From the NCBI RefSeq assembly GCF_008824185.1, contig NZ_CP044423.1, positions 1,067,501 through 1,131,500 of the forward strand: DNA of 64,000 nt. The letters run 5' to 3'. The notes under the pieces are model-generated. The model searched no databases. It had not been told where the DNA came from and saw only the letters and a program-made list of their open reading frames with translations. The position numbers were made by a program, and so were the translations under genes. Shown here one piece after another: positions 1 through 8,539 of this stretch. The stretch is from Paracoccus pantotrophus (lineage in GTDB: Bacteria > Pseudomonadota > Alphaproteobacteria > Rhodobacterales > Rhodobacteraceae). Position 1 is the first letter of the stretch. Each line of letters opens with the position of its first letter.

Positions 1-1146
1 GCCAGCACCGGCAACCTGACGACCGCGCTGAAGATCCTGCTGCGCTATGCCCGCGACCGGCTGGGCCATCGGCGCGGCACCCGGCTGCTGATGGGCAATG
101 CGCTGGTGGCGCGGCTGTTTTTCAGCCTGCGCCGGCGCGAGGTGCCGATCTGGTTCGACAGCCCGCTGGCTGATCTCATCCGCGACGGGCAGGCGGTGAT
201 CGGCGCGGTGGTCGAGACCCCGCAGGGCCGGCGCCGCATCCGGGCGCGGCGCGGCGTGGTGCTGGCCACCGGCGGCATCGGCTGGAACCGCGCCCTGCGC
301 GAGCGGCTGTTCCCGCCGCAGATCGCCCCCTTCTCGCAGGCGCCCGAGGGCAATAGCGGCGACGGCATCGCCCTCGCGGTCGAGCGCGCCGGCGCGGCGC
401 TGGACGATGGCTGCGACAGCGCCGGGCTGTGGATGCCCTGCTCGCTGCTCGGCCGTCCGGACGGGTCGCAGGCAATCTGGCCGCATATCATCCTCGACCG
501 CGCCAAGCCGGGGCTGATCGCCGTCGGCCGCGACGGCCGTCGCTTCGTGAACGAGGCCGGAAGCTATCACGATTTCTGCTTGGGCATGATCCGCGCCGGC
601 CTGTCCGAGGCCTGGCTGGTGGTCGATTCCGGTTTCATCCGCCGCTACGGGCTGGGGCTGGTCCTGCCGGGCGGGCGCGGGTTGCGGCGGCTGCTGCGGC
701 AGGGCTATCTGCGACGCGCAGGCAACCTTGACGCGTTGGCAGCCGCCATCGGGGTCGATGCGCAGGGGCTGGCCGAAAGCGTCCGGGCCAATAACCGCTT
801 CGCGGAAACCGGTTCCGACGCCGATTTCGGCCGCGGCTCGACGGTGGTGAACCGCTTCAACGGCGATCCCGAGGTCAAGCCCAATCCCTGCCTGGGCCCG
901 ATCCGGCAGGCACCCTTCTATGCGCTGCGCGTGGTGCCGGTCGATCTGGCCGGCAGCGGCGGGCTCGACTGCAATGCCGATGCGCAGGTGCTGGACCGCG
1001 AGGGCCGGCCGATCCCCGGGCTTTACGCCTGCGGCAACGACGCCGCCTCGATCTTCCGCGGCACCTATCCGGGGCCCGGCACCACCATCGGCCCGGCCAT
1101 GGTCTTCGGCTGGAAAATCGCCCGACAGTTGGCAGAGCAGGGCTGA
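1..1146 (+). CDS. FAD-binding dehydrogenase, KstD/fumarate reductase type (5' end outside window)
   Basis: The frame is open from base 1, so the N-terminus with the main dinucleotide-binding motif is missing; 381 residues are visible. The sequence VVLATGGIGWN near residue 90 is the second FAD-contacting strand, and the C-terminal GLYACGNDAASIF...TYPGPGTTIGPAMVFG is the FAD/active-site end typical of 3-ketosteroid delta-1-dehydrogenase and related FAD_binding_2 enzymes. Such enzymes desaturate a ring next to a keto group. It stands upstream of an MHS transporter, an AroE-like dehydrogenase and the pca/pob genes, so a role in oxidising an alicyclic acid towards an aromatic ring is possible, but the substrate cannot be read from the sequence. 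Family call is firm, substrate unknown. Confidence 0.85.
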   Translation, partial: ASTGNLTTALKILLRYARDRLGHRRGTRLLMGNALVARLFFSLRRREVPIWFDSPLADLIRDGQAVIGAVVETPQGRRRIRARRGVVLATGGIGWNRALRERLFPPQIAPFSQAPEGNSGDGIALAVERAGAALDDGCDSAGLWMPCSLLGRPDGSQAIWPHIILDRAKPGLIAVGRDGRRFVNEAGSYHDFCLGMIRAGLSEAWLVVDSGFIRRYGLGLVLPGGRGLRRLLRQGYLRRAGNLDALAAAIGVDAQGLAESVRANNRFAETGSDADFGRGSTVVNRFNGDPEVKPNPCLGPIRQAPFYALRVVPVDLAGSGGLDCNADAQVLDREGRPIPGLYACGNDAASIFRGTYPGPGTTIGPAMVFGWKIARQLAEQG

Positions 1147-1273
1147 TTTTCCGCCCTTGCCGGAAAAACACCGGCCATCGGGCCATCGGGGCAATTTCGC
1201 CAGCGGCAGGCACGAAAATCAATCCCTTGCCCGGAATCGCCACGTCGTTCCAGCCGATCCCGGCGCCGATGAA

Positions 1274-1301
1274 TTAACTTGATGTTAACATAAAGCGTTA
1301 A
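1274..1301 (+). promoter_or_regulatory. TTAAC-N5-GTTAA dyad upstream of transporter gene
   Basis: A perfect inverted repeat TTAAC (1274-1278), five bases, GTTAA (1284-1288) is followed by a further CGTTAA half site at 1296-1301. It lies about 100 bases before the transporter start in the only AT-rich part of the gap. This is a candidate operator or promoter region; no regulator gene for it is visible in the window. Confidence 0.4.
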
Positions 1302-1394
1302 ACGGTCTTTGACGTTATTCGCTTGTTTTGCGACCTTTTGCCACAGACCGCGCAATCAGAGGAGCTGGCGTGGTCAGCTTCAGGGAGGTTACCC

Positions 1395-2783
1395 ATGACC
1401 GCTTCACTGGCCATCGCGCCCAAGGGCAGGCATCAATCCGGCAAGGCTGCGGCCAGCGGCTGGATCGGCTCTGCGCTGGAATATTACGACTTCTTCATCT
1501 ACGCCACCGCCGCCTCGCTGGTGTTTCCGCAGATCTTCTTCCCGTCGGAAAACCCGCGCGTCGCCATCGTCGCCTCGCTGGCGACCTATGGCGTGGGCTA
1601 TGTCGCCCGGCCGATCGGCGCCTTCGTGCTGGGCCATTGGGGCGACACCCATGGCCGCAAGAACGTGCTGATCCTGTGCATGTTCCTGATGGGCATCTCG
1701 ACCCTGCTGGTCGGCCTTCTGCCGACCTATCAGCAGGTCGGCATCCTGGCCCCGATCCTTCTGGTGATCCTGCGGCTGGTGCAGGGCTTCGCCGTGGCGG
1801 GCGAGATCTCGGGCGCCAGCTCGATGATCATGGAACACGCGCCCTTCGGCCGGCGCGGCTTTTTCGCCAGCTTCACGCTGCAAGGTGTGCAGGCCGGCCA
1901 GATCCTGGCCGCCGCCGTCTTCCTGCCGCTGGCGCATTACATGCCCGACGAGGCCTTCAACAGCTGGGGCTGGCGCATCCCGTTCCTGCTGAGCTTCGTC
2001 GTCATCATCGCCGGCTGGATCATCCGCCGCGAGGTCGAGGAAACCCCCGCCTTCCGCCAGGAAGAGGCCGAGCACGCCACCCCGCGCTCGCCCGTCGTCG
2101 AGGCGATCCGCACCACCTGGCCGGACATGATCCGGGTGATCTGCATGGCGCTGATGAACACCATCCCGGTCGTCGCCACCGTCTTCGGCGCCGCCTATGC
2201 CGTGCAGGCCGCCTATGGCATCGGCTTCCACAAGGACGTCTATCTGTGGATCCCGGTCCTGGGCAATATCGTCGCCTGCCTGGCGATCCCGCTGGTCGGC
2301 AATCTGTCGGACCGCATCGGCCGCCGTCCGCCGATCATCGTCGGCGCGCTGGGATCGGGCCTCTTGGCCTTCGGCTATCTCTATGCGATCTCGATCCATT
2401 CGGTGCCGCTGGCGATCCTGATGTCGCTTCTGATGTGGGGCGTGGTCTATCAGGGCTATAACGCGGTCTTCCCCAGCTTCTACCCCGAGCTGTTCCCGAC
2501 CCGGACCCGCGTGTCCTCGATGGCGATCTCGCAGAACATCGGCACCACGATCACCGCGCTCTTGCCTGCGCTCTTCGCCACCGTCGCCCCTCCCGGCTCG
2601 ACCAATGTGCCGCTGATGGTGGGTTCGATCACCTTCGCCATCTGCTGCATCGCCGCCGCCGCGGCCTGGTCGGCGCGCGAGACCTACCGGGTCCGCATCG
2701 AGGATCTGGGCAAGCCGAATGCCGCACCGGTGACAAAGGCGGAATACGACCACCTGCGGACCGAGGCCGCCGCCAGCCGCTGA
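1395..2783 (+). CDS. MFS transporter, metabolite:H+ symporter (MHS) family
   Basis: A 462-residue inner membrane protein with about twelve hydrophobic segments, probably a proton symporter for an organic acid such as shikimate, quinate or a related ring acid. The family signature between helices 2 and 3 is GHWGDTHGRK at residues 80-89, and the matching half-repeat GNLSDRIGRRP is in the second half. The opening GWIGSALEYYDFFIY is characteristic of the ShiA/KgtP/ProP branch. The start at 1395 is chosen because GGGAGGTT stands 6 bases upstream and homology begins there; the frame is open further upstream without good signals. It sits between the flavoprotein and the AroE-like gene on the same strand, which suggests one catabolic module. 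The substrate is inferred only. Confidence 0.88.
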   Translation: MTASLAIAPKGRHQSGKAAASGWIGSALEYYDFFIYATAASLVFPQIFFPSENPRVAIVASLATYGVGYVARPIGAFVLGHWGDTHGRKNVLILCMFLMGISTLLVGLLPTYQQVGILAPILLVILRLVQGFAVAGEISGASSMIMEHAPFGRRGFFASFTLQGVQAGQILAAAVFLPLAHYMPDEAFNSWGWRIPFLLSFVVIIAGWIIRREVEETPAFRQEEAEHATPRSPVVEAIRTTWPDMIRVICMALMNTIPVVATVFGAAYAVQAAYGIGFHKDVYLWIPVLGNIVACLAIPLVGNLSDRIGRRPPIIVGALGSGLLAFGYLYAISIHSVPLAILMSLLMWGVVYQGYNAVFPSFYPELFPTRTRVSSMAISQNIGTTITALLPALFATVAPPGSTNVPLMVGSITFAICCIAAAAAWSARETYRVRIEDLGKPNAAPVTKAEYDHLRTEAAASR

Positions 2784-2793
2784 ACTCCACCGC

Positions 2794-2819
2794 AAGGCCC
2801 CGGTCCATCCGGGGCCTTT
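2794..2819 (+). terminator. Hairpin terminator after transporter gene
   Basis: A 10-base-pair stem AAGGCCCCGG / CCGGGGCCTT with a 5-base loop, followed by TTTC, begins 10 bases after the transporter stop. The next gene begins 27 bases later, so it may only attenuate read-through. Confidence 0.6.
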
Positions 2820-2845
2820 CCCCCGAGCAGGAAAGGCAAGGCATC

Positions 2846-3679
2846 ATGATCCGCGGAACCACCAGACTGATCGCGCATCTGGGCTATCCGACCACGACCT
2901 TCAAATCGCCGATGATCTACAACCCGTGGTTCCGGCGGCGCGGCATCGACGCCGTGGTGGTGCCGATGGGCTGCAAGCCCGAGGATTACCCCGATTTCCT
3001 GCGCCTGCTGTTCCGGCTGTCGAACATCCACGGCGCCCTGATCACCATGCCGCACAAGGTCAGCACGCTGGCGCTGGCCGACCGCGTCTCGGTCACCGCC
3101 CGCATCGCCGGCGCGGCAAACGGGCTGCGGCTGGCCGAGGACGGCGCGCTCGAGGCCGACATGTTCGACGGCGAGGGCTTCGTGCGCGGCGTGCTGGCCA
3201 AGGGCCAGGAGCTGCAGGGCCGTTCGGCGCTGGTCGTCGGCTGCGGCGGCGTCGGCTCGGCCATCGCCGCCTCGCTGGCCCGGGCGGGCGTGGCGCGGCT
3301 GGCGCTCTACGACCCGGCGGCCGCCAATGCCGAGGCGCTGGCCGGCCGTATCGCCGCCGCCTATCCCGGCATCGCGCTGGAGACCGGCGCGAACGACCCG
3401 GCGGGCTTCGACCTGGCGGTGAACGCCTCGCCCTTGGGCATGACCGAGGGCGACCCGCTGCCCATGGATCCCGAACGCCTCGACCCCGCCACCTTCGTCG
3501 GCGAGGTGGTGCTGAAATCCGAGATCACGCCCCTGCTTGCCGCCGCCCGCGCCCGCGGCTGCCGCTATCAGGTCGGCACCGACATGCTGTTCGAGCAGAT
3601 CCCGGCCTATCTGGAGTTCTTCGGCTTCCCCAAGCCCAGCGTCGCGGAACTGCGCGAAAGCGCCGCGATCAGCTATTGA
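2846..3679 (+). CDS. Shikimate dehydrogenase family protein (AroE-like)
   Basis: A 277-residue soluble NAD(P)-dependent dehydrogenase with the AroE two-domain layout. The catalytic lysine is in TMPHK (K71), the catalytic aspartate in the MFDGEGF segment (about D108), and the nucleotide loop is GCGGVGSA at residues 132-139. It departs from the biosynthetic AroE consensus: the substrate-binding HSxSP is FKSP here, and the AVNT segment reads AANGL. This suggests a paralogue acting on a shikimate-like or quinate-like substrate rather than the biosynthetic enzyme. The start at 2846 follows GGAAAGGC. Its place next to an MHS transporter and a ring-desaturase-like flavoprotein, near the protocatechuate operon, supports a catabolic role by context only. 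Confidence 0.82.
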   Translation: MIRGTTRLIAHLGYPTTTFKSPMIYNPWFRRRGIDAVVVPMGCKPEDYPDFLRLLFRLSNIHGALITMPHKVSTLALADRVSVTARIAGAANGLRLAEDGALEADMFDGEGFVRGVLAKGQELQGRSALVVGCGGVGSAIAASLARAGVARLALYDPAAANAEALAGRIAAAYPGIALETGANDPAGFDLAVNASPLGMTEGDPLPMDPERLDPATFVGEVVLKSEITPLLAAARARGCRYQVGTDMLFEQIPAYLEFFGFPKPSVAELRESAAISY

Positions 3680-3844
3680 CCGGCGGCGGCGCGAGGCCGG
3701 GCATCGATGCCCGTGCCCCGCGCCGCCATGGCCGGCTGGTTTCGTCCCGGCTGGGGCACCGGCCTTGCCTGCCCGGTCTCGGTCGAGGCGGACGCGCTGC
3801 GCATCCGCGCGGATCGCCGGGGCGCCGCCTAGATCCTGCCCATA

Positions 3845-4828
3845 TCAAATCCAAGCATAGCCTGCGTTTTTGAGGTGGTTGGCGCACTCCTTTGCGGAGA
3901 AGCTGTCAGGTCATGTGCCGAGGCGTTTCCAGGCGGCTTCGACGGTGCGTTCGGCGGCGGAGCGCATGAGGGGCTTGGGCGCGACGAATATGAGGGGGCG
4001 AACGCCATGCGTTCGAGTGAGCCCCCGATCGTGTTCGATGGGGCTCAGATCCGGGCTGTATGGCGGGAGGAACAGCAGATGCGCGCCTGCCGCCCGCATG
4101 GCCTTTCGCACCGCGCCGCCCTTGTGGCTGCCGAGATCGTCCATGACCACCACGTCGCCCGGACGCAGGGTCGGAAAGAAGCACCGGCTCGACACAGGCG
4201 CGGAACAGATCCCCATTGATCGGGCCATCGATGACGCAGGGCGCGTCGATCCGCTCCATCCGCGGCGCCCCCACGAAGGTCATCCTGCGCCAGTGCCCCT
4301 GTGGCGCACGGCCCGGCAGGCGGGTGCCCCTCGGCCCCCGGCCGCGCCGCGGGGCCATGTTTGTCTGCACCCAGGTTTCCTCGATGAACACGAGCCGGCG
4401 CGGGTCGATCCTGTGCTGGTGCCGCCGCCAGCGGGCGCGGCGGCGGGCGATGTCGGGCCGTCCGGTCTCGGCGGCAAGGACGGCCTTTTTTTGAACGACA
4501 CCCCCTCGGCATGGACGAAACGCCACAACGCGCCATAGCTGACCCTGACCCCGCGCGCGGCCAGCCCGGCCCGGAGCCGGCGCAGGGGCAGCGAGGGGTG
4601 TTCCGCAAGCCGGGCCAGCGCGTCGTCCCGTCCCGGCGCCATCACATCGCGCCGCTTACCGCCCATCGGACTGGCCTCGCAACTGCCTGTCGCGCGCCAT
4701 CTCCGGGACCATTTCACAACGCTCGGCACGCTGAGGCCGAACATAGACGCAACCGCGCGCACCGTCTCTCCCTCAGCAACGCGCGCAACAACGCGTGTCC
4801 GAAGATCGCTGGACAAAGGTCTCGCCAT
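3845..4828 (-). pseudogene. IS630-family transposase, decayed
   Basis: The gene begins at 4828 with a helix-turn-helix region (MARPLSSDLRTRVV, about 100 residues). It passes an A7 tract on the coding strand at which this family changes frame, then continues as the DDE domain: VFIEETW gives the first acidic residue, VVMDDLGSHKG the second and PPYSPDLSPIE the third. Three lesions go beyond the family's normal shift. An extra base in the run at 4175-4177 shifts the frame between the first and second acidic motifs. About 30 extra bases follow SPIE. An in-frame TGA comes at about 3908, after WKRLGT; homology then continues (SFSAKECANHLKNAGYAWI) to a stop at 3845. No convincing terminal inverted repeats were found, so element ends are not given. 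Confidence 0.88.
4486..4492 (-). other. A7 slippery tract for -1 frameshift in IS630 transposase
   Basis: Seven A residues on the coding strand (T7 on the plus strand) mark the point where the N-terminal frame (VSFKKRPS) gives way to the DDE-domain frame (VVQKKAVLAAE), which needs a -1 shift. Several IS630-family elements make their transposase by programmed frameshifting on such a tract, so this shift is probably original and not decay. Confidence 0.6.
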
Positions 4829-4896
4829 GCATGCCGGCCTCCTTTCCCAGCAGCCATGTCGAAGCAGACCACCCCCGATCTGGGAACGCCCGATCC

Positions 4897-4915
4897 AGCC
4901 TGAAACGATCAGGCT
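4897..4915 (-). terminator. Hairpin at the 3' end of the pca operon
   Basis: A 7-base-pair stem AGCCTGA / TCAGGCT with a 5-base loop begins immediately beyond the pcaB stop codon. There is no U-run, so intrinsic termination is uncertain. Confidence 0.35.
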
Positions 4916-6229
4916 TTAGGCGCCGGCAGCCTCGGCAAAGGCCCGCGCCTCGGCCGGGGCGGTGCCGAGCCCGCCGGCGGCGGAAAGGTCCAGATCCGGG
5001 AAGTCGCGGGCGACCAGCGCCGGCAGCGGCTGGCCGCCGGATTGCGCCTCGGCGCAGAGCGCCTTGATCCTGGCCTGCGCCTCGGGGCGCGGCATGTGGC
5101 GGGCCAGGGCGAAGGTGAAGGCCTCGGCATGGATCAGCCCGCTGCCGTCGTCGAGCCCGCGCGCCATGGCCTGCGCATCGGGTGCGATCCGCCCCGACAG
5201 GTCCAGCGCCAGCGCCAGCGCCCGGCCGGTCGAGATGCAGAGCTGCGGCAGGGTCAGCCATTCCACGAACCAGGCCGCGCCGTCGCGCTGCTGGCGGTGG
5301 ATGCCGGCGCCCTGCAGCGCCGAGGCCAGCGCCGCCGCCTGCCGCGCCAGCGCCACCAGCACCGAGGGGCCGACCGGATTCTGCTTTTGCGGCATGGTCG
5401 AGGAACCGCCGGCGCCGGAGATGCGGATTTCGCCGATGCCGCTTTGCGCCATCAGGATCAGGTCCTCGCCCATCTTGCCCAGGCTGGCGCAGAGCCCCGC
5501 CATCCAGGCGGCGAAATTGCCGATGCGGTCGCGTTCGGCGTGCCAGCCGTGGCCGGGATCATGGAGGCCGAGCGCCGCGGCCAGGCCGGCGCGCACGGCG
5601 GGGCCCTCGGCGCCCATGGCCGAGAGCGTGCCCGCCGCGCCGCCCAGCGAAACGGTGGCCAGCTCCGGCGCCAGCGCCTGAAGCCGCGCGCGGTGGCGCA
5701 GCAGCGGACGGCCCCAGCCTGCGATCGCGGCACCGAATCCGGTCGGCGTCGCCGCCTGCCCGTAGGTCCGCGCCGCCATCGGCAGATCGGCATGCTCGCG
5801 GGCCAGCCGGCCGAGCGCGGCAGCCAGCCGGCCGAGCCTGTCGTCCCAGATCCCCGTCAGCCGGCGCAGCCGCAGCGCCTGACCGGTTTCCATGATATCC
5901 TGGCTGGTCGCGCCCCAATGCAAGTATTGCGCATGATCGGGCGCCTCCATGGCCTTGCGGAAGGCCGCGACCAGCCCCGGGACCGGCACGCCGTTGGTCG
6001 CGGTCTCGGCAGCCAGCGCGGCGGGGTCGATCTGCACCTCGCGCGCGGCGCGCTCGATGAAGGCGCCGGCGGTTTCGGGGATCAGGCCCAGCCGGGCCTG
6101 CGCGCGGGCCAGCGCGCCCTCGACCAGCAGCATGGCGCGGATCTCGGCGCTGTCGGCGAAGAGCGCGGCGGTCTCGTCATCCGAGAAGAGGCTGCGATAA
6201 AGGGCGCTGTCGGCGGCTGCGGCGGGCAT
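4916..6229 (-). CDS. pcaB: 3-carboxy-cis,cis-muconate cycloisomerase
   Basis: A 437-residue cytoplasmic enzyme of the fumarase/aspartase superfamily. It cyclises 3-carboxy-cis,cis-muconate to 4-carboxymuconolactone, the step after ring cleavage by PcaHG. The superfamily signature is GSSTMPQKQNP at residues 275-285, and the second conserved region HWGATSQDIMETG is at 104-116. The start at 6229 is preferred over an ATG six codons earlier because AAAGGACCG lies just upstream. It is the last gene of the pcaDCHG operon, separated from the beta-keto acid cleavage gene by about 100 bases that hold an intergenic repeat. It appears intact although a dead IS630 element lies just beyond its stop. Confidence 0.93.
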   Translation of the reverse strand: MPAAAADSALYRSLFSDDETAALFADSAEIRAMLLVEGALARAQARLGLIPETAGAFIERAAREVQIDPAALAAETATNGVPVPGLVAAFRKAMEAPDHAQYLHWGATSQDIMETGQALRLRRLTGIWDDRLGRLAAALGRLAREHADLPMAARTYGQAATPTGFGAAIAGWGRPLLRHRARLQALAPELATVSLGGAAGTLSAMGAEGPAVRAGLAAALGLHDPGHGWHAERDRIGNFAAWMAGLCASLGKMGEDLILMAQSGIGEIRISGAGGSSTMPQKQNPVGPSVLVALARQAAALASALQGAGIHRQQRDGAAWFVEWLTLPQLCISTGRALALALDLSGRIAPDAQAMARGLDDGSGLIHAEAFTFALARHMPRPEAQARIKALCAEAQSGGQPLPALVARDFPDLDLSAAGGLGTAPAEARAFAEAAGA

Positions 6230-6270
6230 CGGTCGGTCCTTTTGCAATGGCGGGACCGGGGGGCCGTCTG

Positions 6271-6309
6271 CCCCCGGACCCCCCGAGGATATTTGGACAA
6301 GAAAGAAGA
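6271..6309 (+). repeat. Intergenic repeat family B, copy 1
   Basis: A C-rich run followed by GGATATTTGGACAAGAAAGA. The same core recurs at about 61987 and, inverted, at 62029-62047. It lies between pcaB and the DUF849 gene. Two or more copies in 64 kb outside genes mark it as a dispersed element. Confidence 0.65.
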
Positions 6310-6331
6310 TGCGAGAGGCCGGCGGCAGGGC

Positions 6332-7180
6332 TCAGGCGGCAGGCTCAGGGGGGCGCAGGCCGAGGATCTGCCGGGCCTGGCGCCAGGTCGCCACCGGGCG
6401 GCGGTATTTCTCGCAAAGCGCCGCGGCGCGTTTCACCAGCGCGGCGTTGGAGGGGGCGAGCCTGTCGCGGTCGAGGCGGACATTGTCCTCGAGCCCGGTG
6501 CGGGCATGGCCGCCGGCAGAGATCGCCCAGTCGTTCAGCACGATCTGGTTCGGCCCGATGCCCGCCGCGCACCAGGGCGCATCGGCGCCGAAAAGGCGCT
6601 TCACCGTATGGACGTAATAGTCGAAGACCCCGCGGTCGGCGGGCATGGCGTTTTTCACCCCCATGACGAATTGCACATAGGGCCGGTCCTTGATCTGGCC
6701 CGCCTGCCACATCTGATGCGCCTTGAGGATATGGCTGAGGTCGAAAGCCTCGATTTCCGGTTTGATATCGTATTTCGCCATCTCGGCGGCCAGCCAGTCC
6801 ACCAGGTCCGGCGGGTTCTCGTAGACCCGGGTCGGGAAATTGTTCGAACCGACCGAGAGCGAGGCCATGTCGGGGGCCAGCGGCAGCATGCCGCCGCGGG
6901 CGCGACCCGCCCCCGAGCGGCCGCCGGTCGAGAGCTGGACGATCATGCCGGGGCAATGCGTCTCGATCCCTTCCTTGAGCCGGGCGAAGCGTTCGGGGTC
7001 GGAACTCGGCCGGCCCTCGTCGTCGCGGACGTGGCAATGGGCGATCGTCGCGCCGGCCTCGAAGGCTTCCTGCGTCGATTCGACCTGCTCCTCGATGGTG
7101 ATCGGCACCGCCGGGTTGTTGTCCTTGGTCGGCAGCGAGCCGGTGATGGCGACGCAGATGATGCAGGGGGTTGCGGTCAT
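6332..7180 (-). CDS. Beta-keto acid cleavage enzyme (BKACE, DUF849), probably acting on beta-ketoadipate
   Basis: A 282-residue TIM-barrel metalloenzyme. The family condenses a beta-keto acid with acetyl-CoA to release acetoacetate and a shorter CoA ester; the founding member is 3-keto-5-aminohexanoate cleavage enzyme (Kce). The zinc-binding HCHVRDDEG gives H48 and H50, and GGHARTGLEDN near the C-terminus carries the remaining conserved residues. The start at 7180 follows GAGGGCAAGG; pcaG ends only 10 bases upstream, so it belongs to the pca operon. From this place the likely reaction is beta-ketoadipate plus acetyl-CoA to succinyl-CoA plus acetoacetate, replacing PcaIJ and PcaF, which are not seen here. 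The family is certain; the substrate is inferred from context. Confidence 0.88.
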   Translation of the reverse strand: MTATPCIICVAITGSLPTKDNNPAVPITIEEQVESTQEAFEAGATIAHCHVRDDEGRPSSDPERFARLKEGIETHCPGMIVQLSTGGRSGAGRARGGMLPLAPDMASLSVGSNNFPTRVYENPPDLVDWLAAEMAKYDIKPEIEAFDLSHILKAHQMWQAGQIKDRPYVQFVMGVKNAMPADRGVFDYYVHTVKRLFGADAPWCAAGIGPNQIVLNDWAISAGGHARTGLEDNVRLDRDRLAPSNAALVKRAAALCEKYRRPVATWRQARQILGLRPPEPAA

Positions 7181-7190
7181 GGCCTTGCCC

Positions 7191-7802
7191 TCAGATGTCG
7201 AAGAAGACGGTTTCGTTCTCGCCCTGCAGCTTGAAGTCGAAGCCGTATTCGCCCGGTCCGGTCCGCTTCGCCATGAGCGTCTGGATGCGGGCCTTGTGCT
7301 CGATCCGGGCGAGGACCGGGCATTCGGCATTGGCCGCCTCCTCGTCCTCGAAGCAGATCCGGGTCTGGAGCCCGAGATTGATGCCGCGCGCCACCAGCCA
7401 GACATTGATATGCGGCGCCATCAGCCGGCCGTCCGGGAAGGGCACGCGGCCCGGCTTGACGGTTTCCAGCCGCCAGATGCCGGTGTCGAAATCCGCCGCG
7501 ACCCGGGCCCAGCCGGTGACGTTCGGATCGGCGGCGCCGCGCGGGTCGTTGCCGGGATAGATGCCATCCGCATCGGCCTGCCAGGTTTCGAAAAGCGCAT
7601 CGCGCAGGACCATGCCGGCGCCGTCGATGACGCGGCCGGTGATGATGATGCGCTCGCCCCGCGCGCCCTCGCGGATCGGCGAGAGGCCCAGATCCTGCGG
7701 ATAGATGCCGGGATTGCCGAGCGCGTTCGGGGTCAGGCCGATATGGACATAGGGGCCGGCGGTCTGCGAGGGGGTTTCCTTGAGATAGTCCAGTCCCTGC
7801 AT
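7191..7802 (-). CDS. pcaG: Protocatechuate 3,4-dioxygenase alpha subunit
   Basis: A 203-residue subunit that pairs with PcaH to open the protocatechuate ring between the two hydroxyls. It has the shared beta-sandwich fold (GRVIDGAGMVLRDALFETWQ, then GRLMAPHINVWLVARG) but lacks the Tyr/His iron ligand set, as expected for the alpha chain. Its ATG at 7802 shares a base with the pcaH stop (TGATG), so the two chains are translated in tandem and probably in equal amounts. The length fits the family (about 200 residues). Confidence 0.95.
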   Translation of the reverse strand: MQGLDYLKETPSQTAGPYVHIGLTPNALGNPGIYPQDLGLSPIREGARGERIIITGRVIDGAGMVLRDALFETWQADADGIYPGNDPRGAADPNVTGWARVAADFDTGIWRLETVKPGRVPFPDGRLMAPHINVWLVARGINLGLQTRICFEDEEAANAECPVLARIEHKARIQTLMAKRTGPGEYGFDFKLQGENETVFFDI

Positions 7803-8539
7803 CACATCCCCTCCTTGCGGTTTTCGAAGAACGACTGGCGGCGGCCGCGCAGCACGATGTCGAACTTGTAGGCCAGGCAGTCCATCGGGATCGCCCGGTT
7901 CATGTCCAGGGGCGCCACCAGCGCCTGGATGGCGCGGTCCTGGCCGATGGTGTTGACGATCGGGCATTTCGCGATCAGCGGGTCGCCCTCGAAATACATC
8001 TGGGTGATCAGGCGCTGGCCGAAGCCGGTGCCGAAGACCGAGATGTGGATATGCATCGGCCGCCAGTTGTTGACATGGTTCGGCCAGGGATAGGCGCCCG
8101 GGCGGATGGTCAGGAATTCGTAGCTTCCATCCGGCCCGGTCAGCGTGCGCCCGCAGCCGCCGAAATTCGGATCCAGCGGCGCCAGGTAGCCGTCCTTCTT
8201 GTGGCGGTAGCGGCCGCCGGCATTGGCCTGCCAGATCTCGACCAGCACGTTCGGCACGCCGCGGCCGTTCTCGTCCAGCACCCGGCCGTGCATGATGATG
8301 CGTTCGCCGATGGCAGGCTGGCCGGTGAAGTTCATCACCAGGTTGTTGTCCAGCACCCCGATCATGTCATGGCCGAAGGCGGGGCCGGTTTCCTCGCTGA
8401 GCGTCGAGCCGAGCGCCACCAGCGCGCGATGCGGGGCGCGGGTCATCGAGGTCTTGTAGCCCGGCGTATAGGCCGGCGGGTGCCAGTCGCGGTCGCGGAA
8501 GAACAGCGGGCCGCGGTCGGTTGCATTGCTGAGGGTCAT
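7802..8539 (-). CDS. pcaH: Protocatechuate 3,4-dioxygenase beta subunit
   Basis: A 245-residue catalytic subunit holding the non-heme Fe(III). All four ligands can be placed by the spacing known from the Pseudomonas enzyme: Y111 (GGRYRHK), Y150 (GAYPWPN), H163 and H165 (PMHIHIS). The N-terminal Dioxygenase_N region is present. The start at 8539 overlaps the pcaC stop by four bases (ATGA) and the gene ends on the pcaG start. It catalyses the committed intradiol cleavage of the branch that receives the PobA product. Confidence 0.96.
   Translation of the reverse strand: MTLSNATDRGPLFFRDRDWHPPAYTPGYKTSMTRAPHRALVALGSTLSEETGPAFGHDMIGVLDNNLVMNFTGQPAIGERIIMHGRVLDENGRGVPNVLVEIWQANAGGRYRHKKDGYLAPLDPNFGGCGRTLTGPDGSYEFLTIRPGAYPWPNHVNNWRPMHIHISVFGTGFGQRLITQMYFEGDPLIAKCPIVNTIGQDRAIQALVAPLDMNRAIPMDCLAYKFDIVLRGRRQSFFENRKEGM

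Noticed and set aside
1404..2795. Long open frame of about 460 codons opposite the transporter gene
   Set aside because: Composition (His, Asp, Arg, Gln rich with no motif) is that of the antisense of a GC-rich gene, and the plus-strand product is a clear membrane transporter.
3845..4828. Several separate transposase or regulator genes in this stretch
   Set aside because: The overlapping frames are pieces of one IS630 transposase separated by a programmed frameshift and later mutations.
5042..7234. 730-codon frame opposite pcaB and the DUF849 gene
   Set aside because: It spans two well-supported genes on the other strand, has no recognisable domain and is typical high-GC shadow coding.
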